Source: Bacteroides fragilis (lineage in GTDB: Bacteria; Bacteroidota; Bacteroidia; Bacteroidales; Bacteroidaceae). From it: a stretch of 64,000 nucleotides of DNA. The notes below the pieces were generated by a model. It was not told where the DNA came from. It made no database searches and saw nothing but the letters and a program-made list of their open reading frames with translations. The position numbers were made by a program, and so were the translations under genes. The stretch is taken from contig NZ_CP018937.1 of NCBI RefSeq assembly GCF_002849695.1, forward strand, positions 1,736,001 through 1,800,000, read 5' to 3'. How positions within the stretch are numbered: the stretch's first letter is position 1; every line of letters starts with the position of its first letter. This document shows positions 7,835-14,042 of the stretch, one piece after another.

Positions 7835-8191
7835 ATGAAGAATTTAGAGTTGAGAAAACCATATCAGTTACAAGAAATTATAGATTCAATATCTAAAGAT
7901 ATTCTTGATAATGGTTTTACGGATGCAAATTATTGTTTGTATTCCAATGAGGATATAGCAAAACTTGAATTATTGTGTTATTTGGAACTTTATCCAATAG
8001 TAACCGATGAAGATGAAGAACTTTATCCGGATTTTGTAAAAGAGAAATCTTTAAAGTTGTTCTATTATGGTCAGCAATTTGAAGATGTATTGATAAACGT
8101 TTCAAATCAAAAAGGTTCAGCTTCAATTAATGACTATATCGAAGGGCTGAATTATTACATGAAACATGATACGTTTATGGATTTTGAATGA
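7835..8191 (+). CDS. Cassette 12: small acidic protein, possibly DUF7716-like, 118 aa
   Basis: Strongly acidic and soluble. Order: helix, a LELLCYLELYPIVTDEDEELYPDF segment, then LFYYGQQFEDVLINV and a C-terminal NYYMKHDTFMDFE. The last block (NYY--D-F-DF) recalls a family of small immunity-associated proteins, but the assignment is weak. The stop lies just before attC-like site 12. Confidence 0.7.
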   Translation: MKNLELRKPYQLQEIIDSISKDILDNGFTDANYCLYSNEDIAKLELLCYLELYPIVTDEDEELYPDFVKEKSLKLFYYGQQFEDVLINVSNQKGSASINDYIEGLNYYMKHDTFMDFE

Positions 8192-8192
8192 T

Positions 8193-8242
8193 GCTAACAA
8201 GCACCTGTGCCACCTAACGGCGGCAAGCTGCATCCCATTAGC
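8193..8242 (+). repeat. attC-like site 12
   Basis: Starts GCTAACAAGCACCTGTGCC, ends ATCCCATTAGC. Same centre type as site 17. TGATGCTAA pairs over 9 bases with TTAGCATCA at 7809. Confidence 0.85.
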
Positions 8243-8275
8243 AATAAAGTTAAACAAATAAAATATCATTAAATC

Positions 8276-8704
8276 ATGCTAAGTAATAAAGTGATAGACT
8301 ATTTGAATAAACAAGGTGTATATTCGGAAAAAGAAGATAAAGCATATAAAAAGGCTTTGATAGATTTAGGAATTGATTTAAATAGTGATTTTGCATTCTT
8401 TTGTCTTCATACAACGGAAACAAGGTTTAAAGGGCGAGTTGGTAGTATAGATAATATATGTTGGTTTCTTGTATATTCAACTTATGCTCGAAGAGCAGAA
8501 GCTCTGCAGAATAATTTGGAACTACCGAAAGAATATCTTCCTTTAGATAATTTTGAGGCGGAAGGCGGTTTTTTCTATAACCGTAATACAGGAGAAGTTC
8601 TCGAAATTGAATTGGGAGAAAAACTAATCAATTTTCAGAATGGAAAGTTGTCTCCACAATGGAAAGACTTCAATTCTTTTTTAGAATGGTATTTGGGATT
8701 ATAA
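8276..8704 (+). CDS. Cassette 13: SUKH (SMI1/KNR4)-like immunity protein, 142 aa
   Basis: The C-terminal half holds LPKEYLPLDNFEAEGGFFYN, then a short strand turn and DFNSFLEWYLG. The pattern 'YlpLd-fe-EGgffYn ... F--FLewyl' is typical of the SUKH superfamily, in which most members are immunity proteins against nuclease and other toxins. No paired toxin gene is present. ATG at 8276 is 38 bases after the cassette edge. Confidence 0.8.
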   Translation: MLSNKVIDYLNKQGVYSEKEDKAYKKALIDLGIDLNSDFAFFCLHTTETRFKGRVGSIDNICWFLVYSTYARRAEALQNNLELPKEYLPLDNFEAEGGFFYNRNTGEVLEIELGEKLINFQNGKLSPQWKDFNSFLEWYLGL

Positions 8705-8713
8705 TAAGTTATT

Positions 8714-8765
8714 GCTAACAAGCGAATGAACCACCCTAACGATCAGTTATTCACAACCCATTATC
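8714..8765 (+). repeat. attC-like site 13
   Basis: Starts GCTAACAAGCGAATGAACC, ends AACCCATTATC; GAATGAAC and CAGTTATTC arms. TTATTGCTAA pairs over 10 bases with TTAGCAATAA at 8238. Confidence 0.85.
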
Positions 8766-8776
8766 GGTTTAATAAA

Positions 8777-9076
8777 ATGGAAAAGGAAGGAGTAATATAT
8801 TGGCTCAAACCAGAAGAGGGCGGATTGAAAAATCTGCCTACTTATGAGTTGTGTTATGCTGTTACTGTTTTACCGCAAGTGGAGCCTTCAGCATGGAGCA
8901 TTAAAATGTTTATACTTGAGCCTGATAAATATGTAAGTGATTGCTTGGTCGCTTTTCTGGTTGATCATGCACCTCATGAAGTTTTAAATACCATAGAATC
9001 CGTAGATGTATATGCAGGCAATAAAAAAGTAGCTACTATAATATTAAAAACCGATAACAAACAGCAGACTGACTGA
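8777..9076 (+). CDS. Cassette 14: small beta-barrel-like protein, 99 aa
   Basis: Start chosen at ATG 8777, 16 bases after the cassette edge; the longer frame from 8726 would read through site 13. The motif YWLKPEEGGLKNLP near the start, followed by strands (AWSIKMFIL, KVATIIL), resembles stand-alone domains like the C-terminal barrel of elongation factor Tu ('-a-I-fl--eEGGRk-P'). Function unknown. The final residues DNKQQTD and the TGA stop come from attC-like site 14, as in cassette 6. Confidence 0.7.
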   Translation: MEKEGVIYWLKPEEGGLKNLPTYELCYAVTVLPQVEPSAWSIKMFILEPDKYVSDCLVAFLVDHAPHEVLNTIESVDVYAGNKKVATIILKTDNKQQTD

Positions 9077-9103
9077 ATAAGCGGAACGCTGTCAAACATT
9101 AAC
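9053..9103 (+). repeat. attC-like site 14
   Basis: Starts GATAACAAACAGCAGACTG, ends AAACATTAAC. AAACCGATAA pairs over 10 bases with TTATCGGTTT at 8761. Close copy of sites 6 and 9. Confidence 0.85.
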
Positions 9104-9121
9104 AGTATAAAGAAATGAAAA

Positions 9122-9841
9122 ATGAAAAATTATTATATAGCTTTCGATTCTTTGATAAAAGAAAGAAATGATGTATTGAAACACATGGTAGAACATCAAA
9201 CAGAAATAGTAAATCATGTGAAAACAGCTAAATGCTATGAGCTATATAGTAGTTCAGCCGATGATTTAGGTATTCTTACTCCCAGTTTAATCAGAGATAA
9301 AATTACAAGTGGGTATCATAAAGGTAGGAGACTCAAACAGAAACCTTTGAAAAAAGGATATGTTTCATATGAATTTGATAATACAATGAGGCCTTTAAGA
9401 ATACGTAAGTATAATAAAGAAGGCCATTTAGATGTAACTTTTTATTTTATTGATTACAATGATGCATTATTTGCCATACCATGTGGAGGGAATAACCCCT
9501 TATATATCTATCCTACTGATTTACACAAAATAGAATATAGAGAAGGCCAAATATGGAGATATTCAACCATTACTTCTAATTCTTTATGGCAGGAAGTATA
9601 TGATTTTGCAAAGAACGATTATGTAGAATGCAAGAACTGCTACTATGTGTCTAATTTGGTTGGAAGTGACAAAAGTGTCCTTGAGGAACAAAATAGTTCC
9701 CCTCTACAAACATGGTTGGCAAAAATTTATATGATTGAAAATAAGGTTTCAAGATTACTGTATTATAATTTTTCTAATAATAAAGAAGAATTGATATATG
9801 AATATGGAAAAAAACATACCGATAACTCCTATCACTCGTGA
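9122..9841 (+). CDS. Cassette 15: unknown YD-like strand protein, 239 aa
   Basis: N-terminal helix (DSLIKERNDVLKHMVEHQ), then strand-rich repeats (YVSYEFDNTMRPLRIRKYN, HLDVTFYFIDYND). It shares the plan of the cassette 8 protein. It overlaps the next small reading frame by 38 bases. This cassette is the only one of the first 19 whose edge does not match its own site, so it may be a fusion of two cassettes with the inner site lost. Function unknown. Confidence 0.7.
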   Translation: MKNYYIAFDSLIKERNDVLKHMVEHQTEIVNHVKTAKCYELYSSSADDLGILTPSLIRDKITSGYHKGRRLKQKPLKKGYVSYEFDNTMRPLRIRKYNKEGHLDVTFYFIDYNDALFAIPCGGNNPLYIYPTDLHKIEYREGQIWRYSTITSNSLWQEVYDFAKNDYVECKNCYYVSNLVGSDKSVLEEQNSSPLQTWLAKIYMIENKVSRLLYYNFSNNKEELIYEYGKKHTDNSYHS

Positions 9842-9950
9842 AGAAATGGTACGAAATCAGTATTCTTACTCAACGGTATGGTTTCCTATTGATTTAGAAA
9901 ACAAAATAATAGAAAAACTGGCTACTAACAAGTGTATCAATCGCCCCTGA
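9804..9950 (+). CDS. Cassette 15, second gene: 48-aa protein
   Basis: ATG at 9804 lies inside the end of the preceding gene in another frame; the frame stays open to TGA 9948-9950, inside attC-like site 15. Sequence includes PITREEMVRNQYSYSTVWFP, a plausible small folded peptide. It fills the otherwise empty 83 bases before the site. No family recognised; it may instead be the remnant of a second cassette's gene. Confidence 0.45.
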   Translation: MEKNIPITPITREEMVRNQYSYSTVWFPIDLENKIIEKLATNKCINRP

Positions 9951-9977
9951 AAGGTCGATTATCCGCCAAACATTACC
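9924..9977 (+). repeat. attC-like site 15 (rule-breaking)
   Basis: Starts ACTAACAAGTGTATCAATC, ends AAACATTACC; AATC and GATT plus outer arms remain. GGCTACTAA does not pair with TTAACAGTA at 9099. Confidence 0.8.
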
Positions 9978-10000
9978 AATAATGCCATAAAATAATAAAA

Positions 10001-10531
10001 ATGAATTTGAAAGATAAAACGTTAGATATTACAATTAAAGACTACTTGTTGTCAGGTGGCATTAAACATATTAATCCATATGCCGATTTTAAAATAAATG
10101 AATTTAAAAATATGGCAACAGAAATATGGACAACACCTGAGTCAGATTCAATGATTATTTCGATAAACATAAACAAAGTGACAACTTTTGAGATTGTATA
10201 TGATAATAAAGATCATTATTATGTACACGATTCTTTAAATTTCAATATCGGGTTATTAAGAAATTCCCCCAAGTATGTACATAGATTAGGATTGTTTTAC
10301 GCTAAAGAGCTTGAAAAATCAGAATACATGAATAGCCTAAAAATTGTCGGTGAAGTATCAGACCAAGAGGAAAAGGTTTTATTCTTGAGCAATGGAGTTA
10401 ATTTGCATTTTCTAAAAAGTGATAAAACAGATGATTATTTAATCATAAAAATCGTCCCTGATGGAGAAGAATACAGGAGTTCTATTAGGAAAATTTTTAG
10501 GGAAGTTAATCTATCGGTAACAAACGGATGA
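10001..10531 (+). CDS. Cassette 16: unknown soluble protein, 176 aa
   Basis: No motif recognised. Alternating strands and helices, acidic and Asn-rich, with strand pairs such as DSMIISININKVTTFEIVYD and KVLFLSNGVNLHFL. Size and charge resemble immunity proteins but this is not evidence of function. The last codons (SVTNG) and the TGA stop at 10529-10531 fall in attC-like site 16. ATG is 28 bases after the cassette edge. Confidence 0.7.
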   Translation: MNLKDKTLDITIKDYLLSGGIKHINPYADFKINEFKNMATEIWTTPESDSMIISININKVTTFEIVYDNKDHYYVHDSLNFNIGLLRNSPKYVHRLGLFYAKELEKSEYMNSLKIVGEVSDQEEKVLFLSNGVNLHFLKSDKTDDYLIIKIVPDGEEYRSSIRKIFREVNLSVTNG

Positions 10532-10567
10532 ATTGCTCTAATGATCAATTATCCGCCAAACATTATA
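10516..10567 (+). repeat. attC-like site 16
   Basis: Starts GGTAACAAACGGATGAATTG, ends AAACATTATA; CGGAT and ATCCG, AATTG and CAATT arms. TATCGGTAA pairs with TTACCAATA at 9973, 8 of 9. Confidence 0.85.
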
Positions 10568-10590
10568 AGCAACAGAAAAACGGAAACAAT

Positions 10591-11058
10591 ATGATAAAAT
10601 ACATTTCGGGAGATATATTGCAAAGCAAAGATGAGTACATAGCGCAAGGTGTGGCTGTTGGCTCACAAGAAGGATTAGGAACTGGGCTTGCCTTTAAGCT
10701 ATCAAGTCAATTCCCTGAAATCCAAAAACTCTTTAAGAAGTACACACGAAACACCAAGTTTCAAGCTGGTGATATGTTTATAGGAGAAATCAAAGGTTTC
10801 TCTCCGGGTATAATCTACATCGCTACACAACCGGATATGTATCATGCAGAACTTACATATCTGAATAAAGGCTTGAAACGCTTGAAAAAAGTATGCGAAA
10901 GCAGAGGTATTAAAACTGTGTCGCTCCCGAAAATAGGTGCAGGTTTGGGTAAGTTGGATTGGAATAGTGAGGTCAAACCTTTGCTTGAAAGCATTTTATC
11001 TGATTGTGAAACTGTATTCAATGTATATGAAGATTACAAGATTGAATACGAAAATTAG
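10591..11058 (+). CDS. Cassette 17: divergent macro domain protein, 155 aa
   Basis: Start at ATG 10591 after site 16; the longer frame from 10528 reads through the site. Macro-domain landmarks: YISGDILQ at the N-terminus, a Gly-rich loop GLGTGLAF near residue 30 and LPKIGAGLGKLDW near residue 110. Compared with cassette 7, the Asn-Cys pair before the first loop is replaced by AQGVAVGSQE, so ADP-ribose hydrolysis is less certain than binding. It is the second macro domain in the array and not a recent copy of the first. Confidence 0.85.
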   Translation: MIKYISGDILQSKDEYIAQGVAVGSQEGLGTGLAFKLSSQFPEIQKLFKKYTRNTKFQAGDMFIGEIKGFSPGIIYIATQPDMYHAELTYLNKGLKRLKKVCESRGIKTVSLPKIGAGLGKLDWNSEVKPLLESILSDCETVFNVYEDYKIEYEN

Positions 11059-11060
11059 CT

Positions 11061-11110
11061 TATAACAAGCACCTGTGCCACCTAACGGCGGCAAGCTGCA
11101 AACCATTACC
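11061..11110 (+). repeat. attC-like site 17
   Basis: Starts TATAACAAGCACCTGTGCC, ends AAACCATTACC. GCTTATAA pairs over 8 bases with TTATAAGC at 10563. Same centre type as site 12. Confidence 0.85.
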
Positions 11111-11128
11111 AATAAACAAATAATTGAA

Positions 11129-11416
11129 ATGTTAGATTTTAGCAATACAATGAATAATCATCACTTTGCTTTGAATAATGTTGAATTGAGAATATTACAA
11201 CCTGTCTTTTGGGAGTTTCATGCAAAGACAGGATTGAGTATTGATGAATATGGAGATACAAGATTGATACCTCAAAATCTTGAATTACTTATTAATTTGG
11301 CAAATGATTATATAAAGACGTTAGATAAACAATCAATGAAAATTGTAATAGAGTTTATTAAGAATTTGCGTCCTATGATAATAGATAAAAACACAATTTG
11401 GGTAAGTGGAGATTGA
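11129..11416 (+). CDS. Cassette 18: small unknown protein, 95 aa
   Basis: Starts at ATG 11129, 23 bases after the cassette edge; the frame from 11075 begins inside site 17 and is rejected. The protein reads helix-rich, with NNVELRILQPVFWEF, a NLELLINLANDYIKTL helix and a C-terminal helix. No family recognised. It ends 6 bases before site 18. Confidence 0.7.
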   Translation: MLDFSNTMNNHHFALNNVELRILQPVFWEFHAKTGLSIDEYGDTRLIPQNLELLINLANDYIKTLDKQSMKIVIEFIKNLRPMIIDKNTIWVSGD

Positions 11417-11422
11417 AATATT

Positions 11423-11474
11423 GGTAACAAGAGAATGAACTGCCTTAACGGTCAGTTATTCACAAACCATTATC
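11423..11474 (+). repeat. attC-like site 18
   Basis: Starts GGTAACAAGAGAATGAACTG, ends AAACCATTATC; GAATGAACTG and CAGTTATTC arms. TATTGGTAA pairs over 9 bases with TTACCAATA at 11106. Confidence 0.85.
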
Positions 11475-11492
11475 TGCATAAAAAAACAAAAT

Positions 11493-12383
11493 ATGAATGA
11501 TAGGTTATTCAAAATATTAAAGAAAGTGTATTTCAAAAAGAAATACATCAAAGATGAAAAAGGCTATCTCCGTGAAATTGATTGCGGAGATAAGTTTGAT
11601 TGTGATACAAAGACAATTCATTATGCAACAAATAACTTAACTCCTGCCGAATATGCTTATCTTATAGAGTCTGGTTATCCTGTAAATGAGGTTGTCCATT
11701 TAACACACGACCAATGTATTGAAAAATACAAGTTCGTTTTGCAGAACGAAAATATAAGCCTAAGAAGTTGTTTGTCTACCTTTGTTTGTGGATTTGGAAG
11801 TTTTCCAAGGGGCAGACAGCCGATTCTAAGTTATTTGTTTGCAAGAGCCGTTCCTATCCACAATTTTGTTGGAGATGTGTGCTGTCCGATTTGCTCAATT
11901 AAGGTAAATAACTGGTTGCAACGTGGAGAAGAAATTTTTAGGTTATATTATGGCTATGCGTGGAATGAAGGATGGGACGCTTATGTAATAGACTTGGAAG
12001 AATTTTCCCAATTGCCACCTTGTGAACCGACTGAAAATGACATTACGGTTTTCCGCACTGTTATTGATTACATTCGCAATGCTCCAGCAGAAGAAACATC
12101 GGGTAAGTTGGAACAGAGAATAAGAGTGGCAAAGATTGTTCCCGGTTATGAAAAATATCGTTTTCGAGGTCAACTTATGGTACTTGCAGAACTTGGAATC
12201 ATGCCAAACTCTTATATAAAGCCTCTATTTGAGGGCTTTACACCGTTTGAAGAAAGATGTCATGTTAGTGATAAAGCTACAACCAATTTCAGGTCTGATA
12301 TAATCTTGCCGCTTTCCGGATGGCGTGGGAGTAATCCTATAAATGAGGAACGGCTCAATGAGTTATTTGGAAATATTATGTAA
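11493..12383 (+). CDS. Cassette 19: unknown Cys-containing protein, 296 aa
   Basis: The longest cassette gene. The N-terminus is basic (KKVYFKKKYIKDEKGYLREIDCGDKF); the middle has DVCCPICSIKVN, one possible zinc-binding pair, in an FVGD..CC context; the C-terminal part is helical and contains KYRFRGQLMVLAELGI. I do not recognise the family. Because it is not immunity-sized it shows that cargo is not limited to one type. ATG is 23 bases after the cassette edge. Confidence 0.75.
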   Translation: MNDRLFKILKKVYFKKKYIKDEKGYLREIDCGDKFDCDTKTIHYATNNLTPAEYAYLIESGYPVNEVVHLTHDQCIEKYKFVLQNENISLRSCLSTFVCGFGSFPRGRQPILSYLFARAVPIHNFVGDVCCPICSIKVNNWLQRGEEIFRLYYGYAWNEGWDAYVIDLEEFSQLPPCEPTENDITVFRTVIDYIRNAPAEETSGKLEQRIRVAKIVPGYEKYRFRGQLMVLAELGIMPNSYIKPLFEGFTPFEERCHVSDKATTNFRSDIILPLSGWRGSNPINEERLNELFGNIM

Positions 12384-12390
12384 CAATACA

Positions 12391-12441
12391 GATAACAAAC
12401 GGATCAATCTCCCCAAAGTCGATTATCCGCCAGACATTACC
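12391..12441 (+). repeat. attC-like site 19
   Basis: Starts GATAACAAACGGATCAATC, ends AGACATTACC; CGGAT/ATCCG and AATC/GATT arms. ATACAGATAA pairs with TTATCTGCAT at 11470, 9 of 10. Last site that obeys the rule. Confidence 0.85.
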
Positions 12442-12455
12442 AACAGAGTAAAAAA

Positions 12456-12887
12456 ATGAAAGTATATAGAATAGCAATAAATATGATTAAGCAAACCCAG
12501 ATTTTTAAATTCATAATCCCTATTGTAGTATTCATTCTATTGTATGCTGTCTCAACAATTAGAAACAACAATGTAAGAAAGGATGGCATATATTCTATAG
12601 TAACTCTTGTCAAATACGGTTCTGCTTATAGAGGGCAAAGTGCAAAATATGAATTTATATACAATAAGACTTTATATGAAGGAAGTTTTTTTATATCATT
12701 TGCCGAGAGTAAAAATACTCCAATCGGAACCCGTTACTTTGTGACATTCTTAGCCAAAGCCCCCGACCGACATCTTATATTAGACAGCGTACCATCTTGG
12801 TTTACTCTAAAAGCACCGGATAAAGGATGGAAAACATTACCTACACAAAAACAACTACGAATAATGATGAAAGATAGCTCGAATTAA
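12456..12887 (+). CDS. Cassette 20: single-pass membrane protein, 143 aa
   Basis: One membrane segment at about residues 18-35 (FIIPIVVFILLYAVS), then a soluble domain ending LKAPDKGWKTLPT. The C-terminal part matches the product of the minus-strand gene at 16811-17356 (PTWVLSPPKKGWKQYP), so a cassette gene has a relative outside the array. The protein is probably anchored in the inner membrane with the domain facing out. Function unknown. Confidence 0.75.
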   Translation: MKVYRIAINMIKQTQIFKFIIPIVVFILLYAVSTIRNNNVRKDGIYSIVTLVKYGSAYRGQSAKYEFIYNKTLYEGSFFISFAESKNTPIGTRYFVTFLAKAPDRHLILDSVPSWFTLKAPDKGWKTLPTQKQLRIMMKDSSN

Positions 12888-12889
12888 AA

Positions 12890-12909
12890 TGCTGCCACCA
12901 GACATTAAC
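12890..12909 (+). repeat. attC-like site 20, right half only
   Basis: Only the right part GCTGCCACCAGACATTAAC remains, directly after the stop of cassette 20; there is no TAACAA arm. The left half has been deleted, so this unit could no longer fold as a site. Confidence 0.65.
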
Positions 12910-12930
12910 TTGATAATAAATAAACGAAAA

Positions 12931-13035
12931 ATGAAACAGAAATACTATATAATCAAACTCTTATTGAAAATATGGTTTGGAATATTATGTATTAGTCTAT
13001 TGTGTACCACGGGTATTCTTTGGCTAAAGACTTAA
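12931..13035 (+). CDS. Cassette 21, first gene: 34-aa membrane peptide
   Basis: ATG at 12931, 22 bases after the half site, with an AAACGAAAA leader; stop TAA at 13033-13035. The peptide is basic at the start (MKQKYYIIKLLLK) and then one hydrophobic helix (WFGILCISLLCTTGILWL). It may be a small membrane protein or a shortened copy of a longer one. It precedes the next membrane gene by 21 bases. Confidence 0.45.
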   Translation: MKQKYYIIKLLLKIWFGILCISLLCTTGILWLKT

Positions 13036-13056
13036 AATATAAAACCTGTACCAGAT

Positions 13057-13320
13057 ATGGATACTTCTTATAGAGGCATGGCATTGGCTTGGTCAATTTT
13101 GGCATTATCTACCGGAGCAATCACTTTGTTCTTGAACTGCTTTGCAAGAGTTAGAAACAGCATACTGTATAGTTCCCTATCATTTTTTCTTATTCCTATT
13201 TTGATGATTTTATTTTCTGGTACAATGTGCTTGTATGATACTACAATACCATTTTTACTTTGTTTATTGGTGTCATACATATTGTTTAGAAATAAAATAA
13301 TACAGAAAACAAGCGGATGA
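13057..13320 (+). CDS. Cassette 21, second gene: small membrane protein, 87 aa
   Basis: Two to three hydrophobic helices (MALAWSILALSTGAITLFL, LSFFLIPILMILFSG, IPFLLCLLVSYILF). The stop TGA at 13318-13320 falls in attC-like site 21. Not recognised. With the 34-residue peptide before it, this cassette carries only membrane products, unlike the soluble cargo of cassettes 1-19. Confidence 0.6.
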   Translation: MDTSYRGMALAWSILALSTGAITLFLNCFARVRNSILYSSLSFFLIPILMILFSGTMCLYDTTIPFLLCLLVSYILFRNKIIQKTSG

Positions 13321-13356
13321 ATTGCTCTGATAGTCGATTAGCCACCAGACATTATC
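13305..13356 (+). repeat. attC-like site 21, decayed left arm
   Basis: Left core reads GAAAACAAG instead of GATAACAAG; the centre (CGGATGAATTG, then TAGTCGATTAGCC) and CATTATC are kept. No complementarity with the cassette edge at 12905. Confidence 0.75.
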
Positions 13357-13403
13357 AGAATATATATGATAAAAATCAGAGTATAAGATTGAAACACATA
13401 ACG

Positions 13404-13411
13404 TATATTTG
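13404..13411 (+). promoter_or_regulatory. Candidate -7 element for the gene at 13458
   Basis: TATATTTG fits the Bacteroides TAnnTTTG element. It lies in the only long leader of the array (over 100 bases from the cassette edge). A good -33 element is not seen at the usual distance, so this is weak. Confidence 0.35.
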
Positions 13412-13457
13412 CAGTCTATTTCAATGAAATGGATGAAATCATAAGAGTAATTTGAAT

Positions 13458-13967
13458 ATGAAACATTTAAAAATAATAAGGATGGGGATATTTGCCTCTA
13501 TGCTGGGTTTACTGGGATGTGGATATGGAAACAAGCAAGCTATGCAGAGTGAGAGTATAAATCCATATATTCCGGTAGCCGCACAGATTACAATAGATAA
13601 GTTGCCAGACGTGCTGAAAAACGTACAGGCAGGACGAACGGAATATGATTTTACGGGTATCTGTGCCCATGGTGTGGATTGTATTTATTTCATGCAGGAT
13701 AACGGAAAGTTCTACATTGATTTTGAAGCCATGAGCAAAGACCAGCTTCCCTATCTGGATACATTGAAGCAGTTTGCCAAAGAGCATAATTACCCAATTA
13801 TCGAAATGACCTATAACAACACGCCCATAGATTACGATCATGTGAAATTTGCGGTTCTAAGCCTGAAAGTCAATGCGGATATTGACAGCATCGTTCATGT
13901 CGGAAAATTGATTGAACAAACCATTTTCAAGAATAACGATCAGACCATTTACGATATAGTGCCTTAG
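13458..13967 (+). CDS. Cassette 22: lipoprotein of unknown function, 169 aa
   Basis: Start ATG 13458 (a TTG lies two codons upstream). Signal peptide with a lipobox, MGIFASMLGLLGCGYGN; the Cys at about residue 22 would be lipidated. The mature part is a small mixed fold with no recognised motif (GRTEYDFTGICAHGVDCIYF). Codon use looks closer to the chromosomal genes to its right than to cassettes 1-19. It ends 24 bases before site 22. Confidence 0.75.
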   Translation: MKHLKIIRMGIFASMLGLLGCGYGNKQAMQSESINPYIPVAAQITIDKLPDVLKNVQAGRTEYDFTGICAHGVDCIYFMQDNGKFYIDFEAMSKDQLPYLDTLKQFAKEHNYPIIEMTYNNTPIDYDHVKFAVLSLKVNADIDSIVHVGKLIEQTIFKNNDQTIYDIVP

Positions 13968-13991
13968 AGGGCATAAGGGAACTACTATGGG

Positions 13992-14042
13992 AATAACAAG
14001 CGGATGCGCTGCCCTAACAGCCAGCTATTCACAATTCATAAA
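13992..14042 (+). repeat. attC-like site 22, decayed right core; end of array
   Basis: Starts AATAACAAGCGGATGCGCTG, centre CCCTAACAGCCAGCTATTC as in sites 11, 13 and 18, but ends ACAATTCATAAATG instead of CATTA. No pairing beyond TTAT with edge 13352. Confidence 0.75.

Larger units (their letters stand above)
997..14042 (+). mobile_element. Integron-like gene-cassette array, about 22 cassettes
   Basis: All genes here lie on the + strand, one (rarely two) per unit, each followed by a palindrome that starts NNTAACAA and ends CATTANN. The centres fall into families: CGGAT-type, ACAGC-type, GCGAATGA-type and GCACCTG-type. Cassette starts (first T of CATTA or CGTTA) are at 997, 1635, 2317, 2979, 3401, 3817, 4388, 4935, 5614, 6201, 6903, 7809, 8238, 8761, 9099, 9973, 10563, 11106, 11470, 12437, 12905 and 13352. 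In 18 of the first 19 cassettes the first 8-10 bases pair with the bases preceding the cassette's own palindrome. Leaders from site to start codon are mostly 10-40 bases, too short for separate promoters. Known integrons have the same logic with attC sites; the proof of mobility is absent. Confidence 0.88.

Noticed and set aside
8726..11128. Gene starts at 8726, 10528 and 11075
   Set aside because: These frames begin inside attC-like sites and read through them; ATGs at 8777, 10591 and 11129 after the site fit the other cassettes.
1589..14042. Repeated palindromes as a CRISPR array
   Set aside because: Units between repeats are 300-1000 bases with genes; repeats are ~50 bp, imperfect and of several families; no cas gene.
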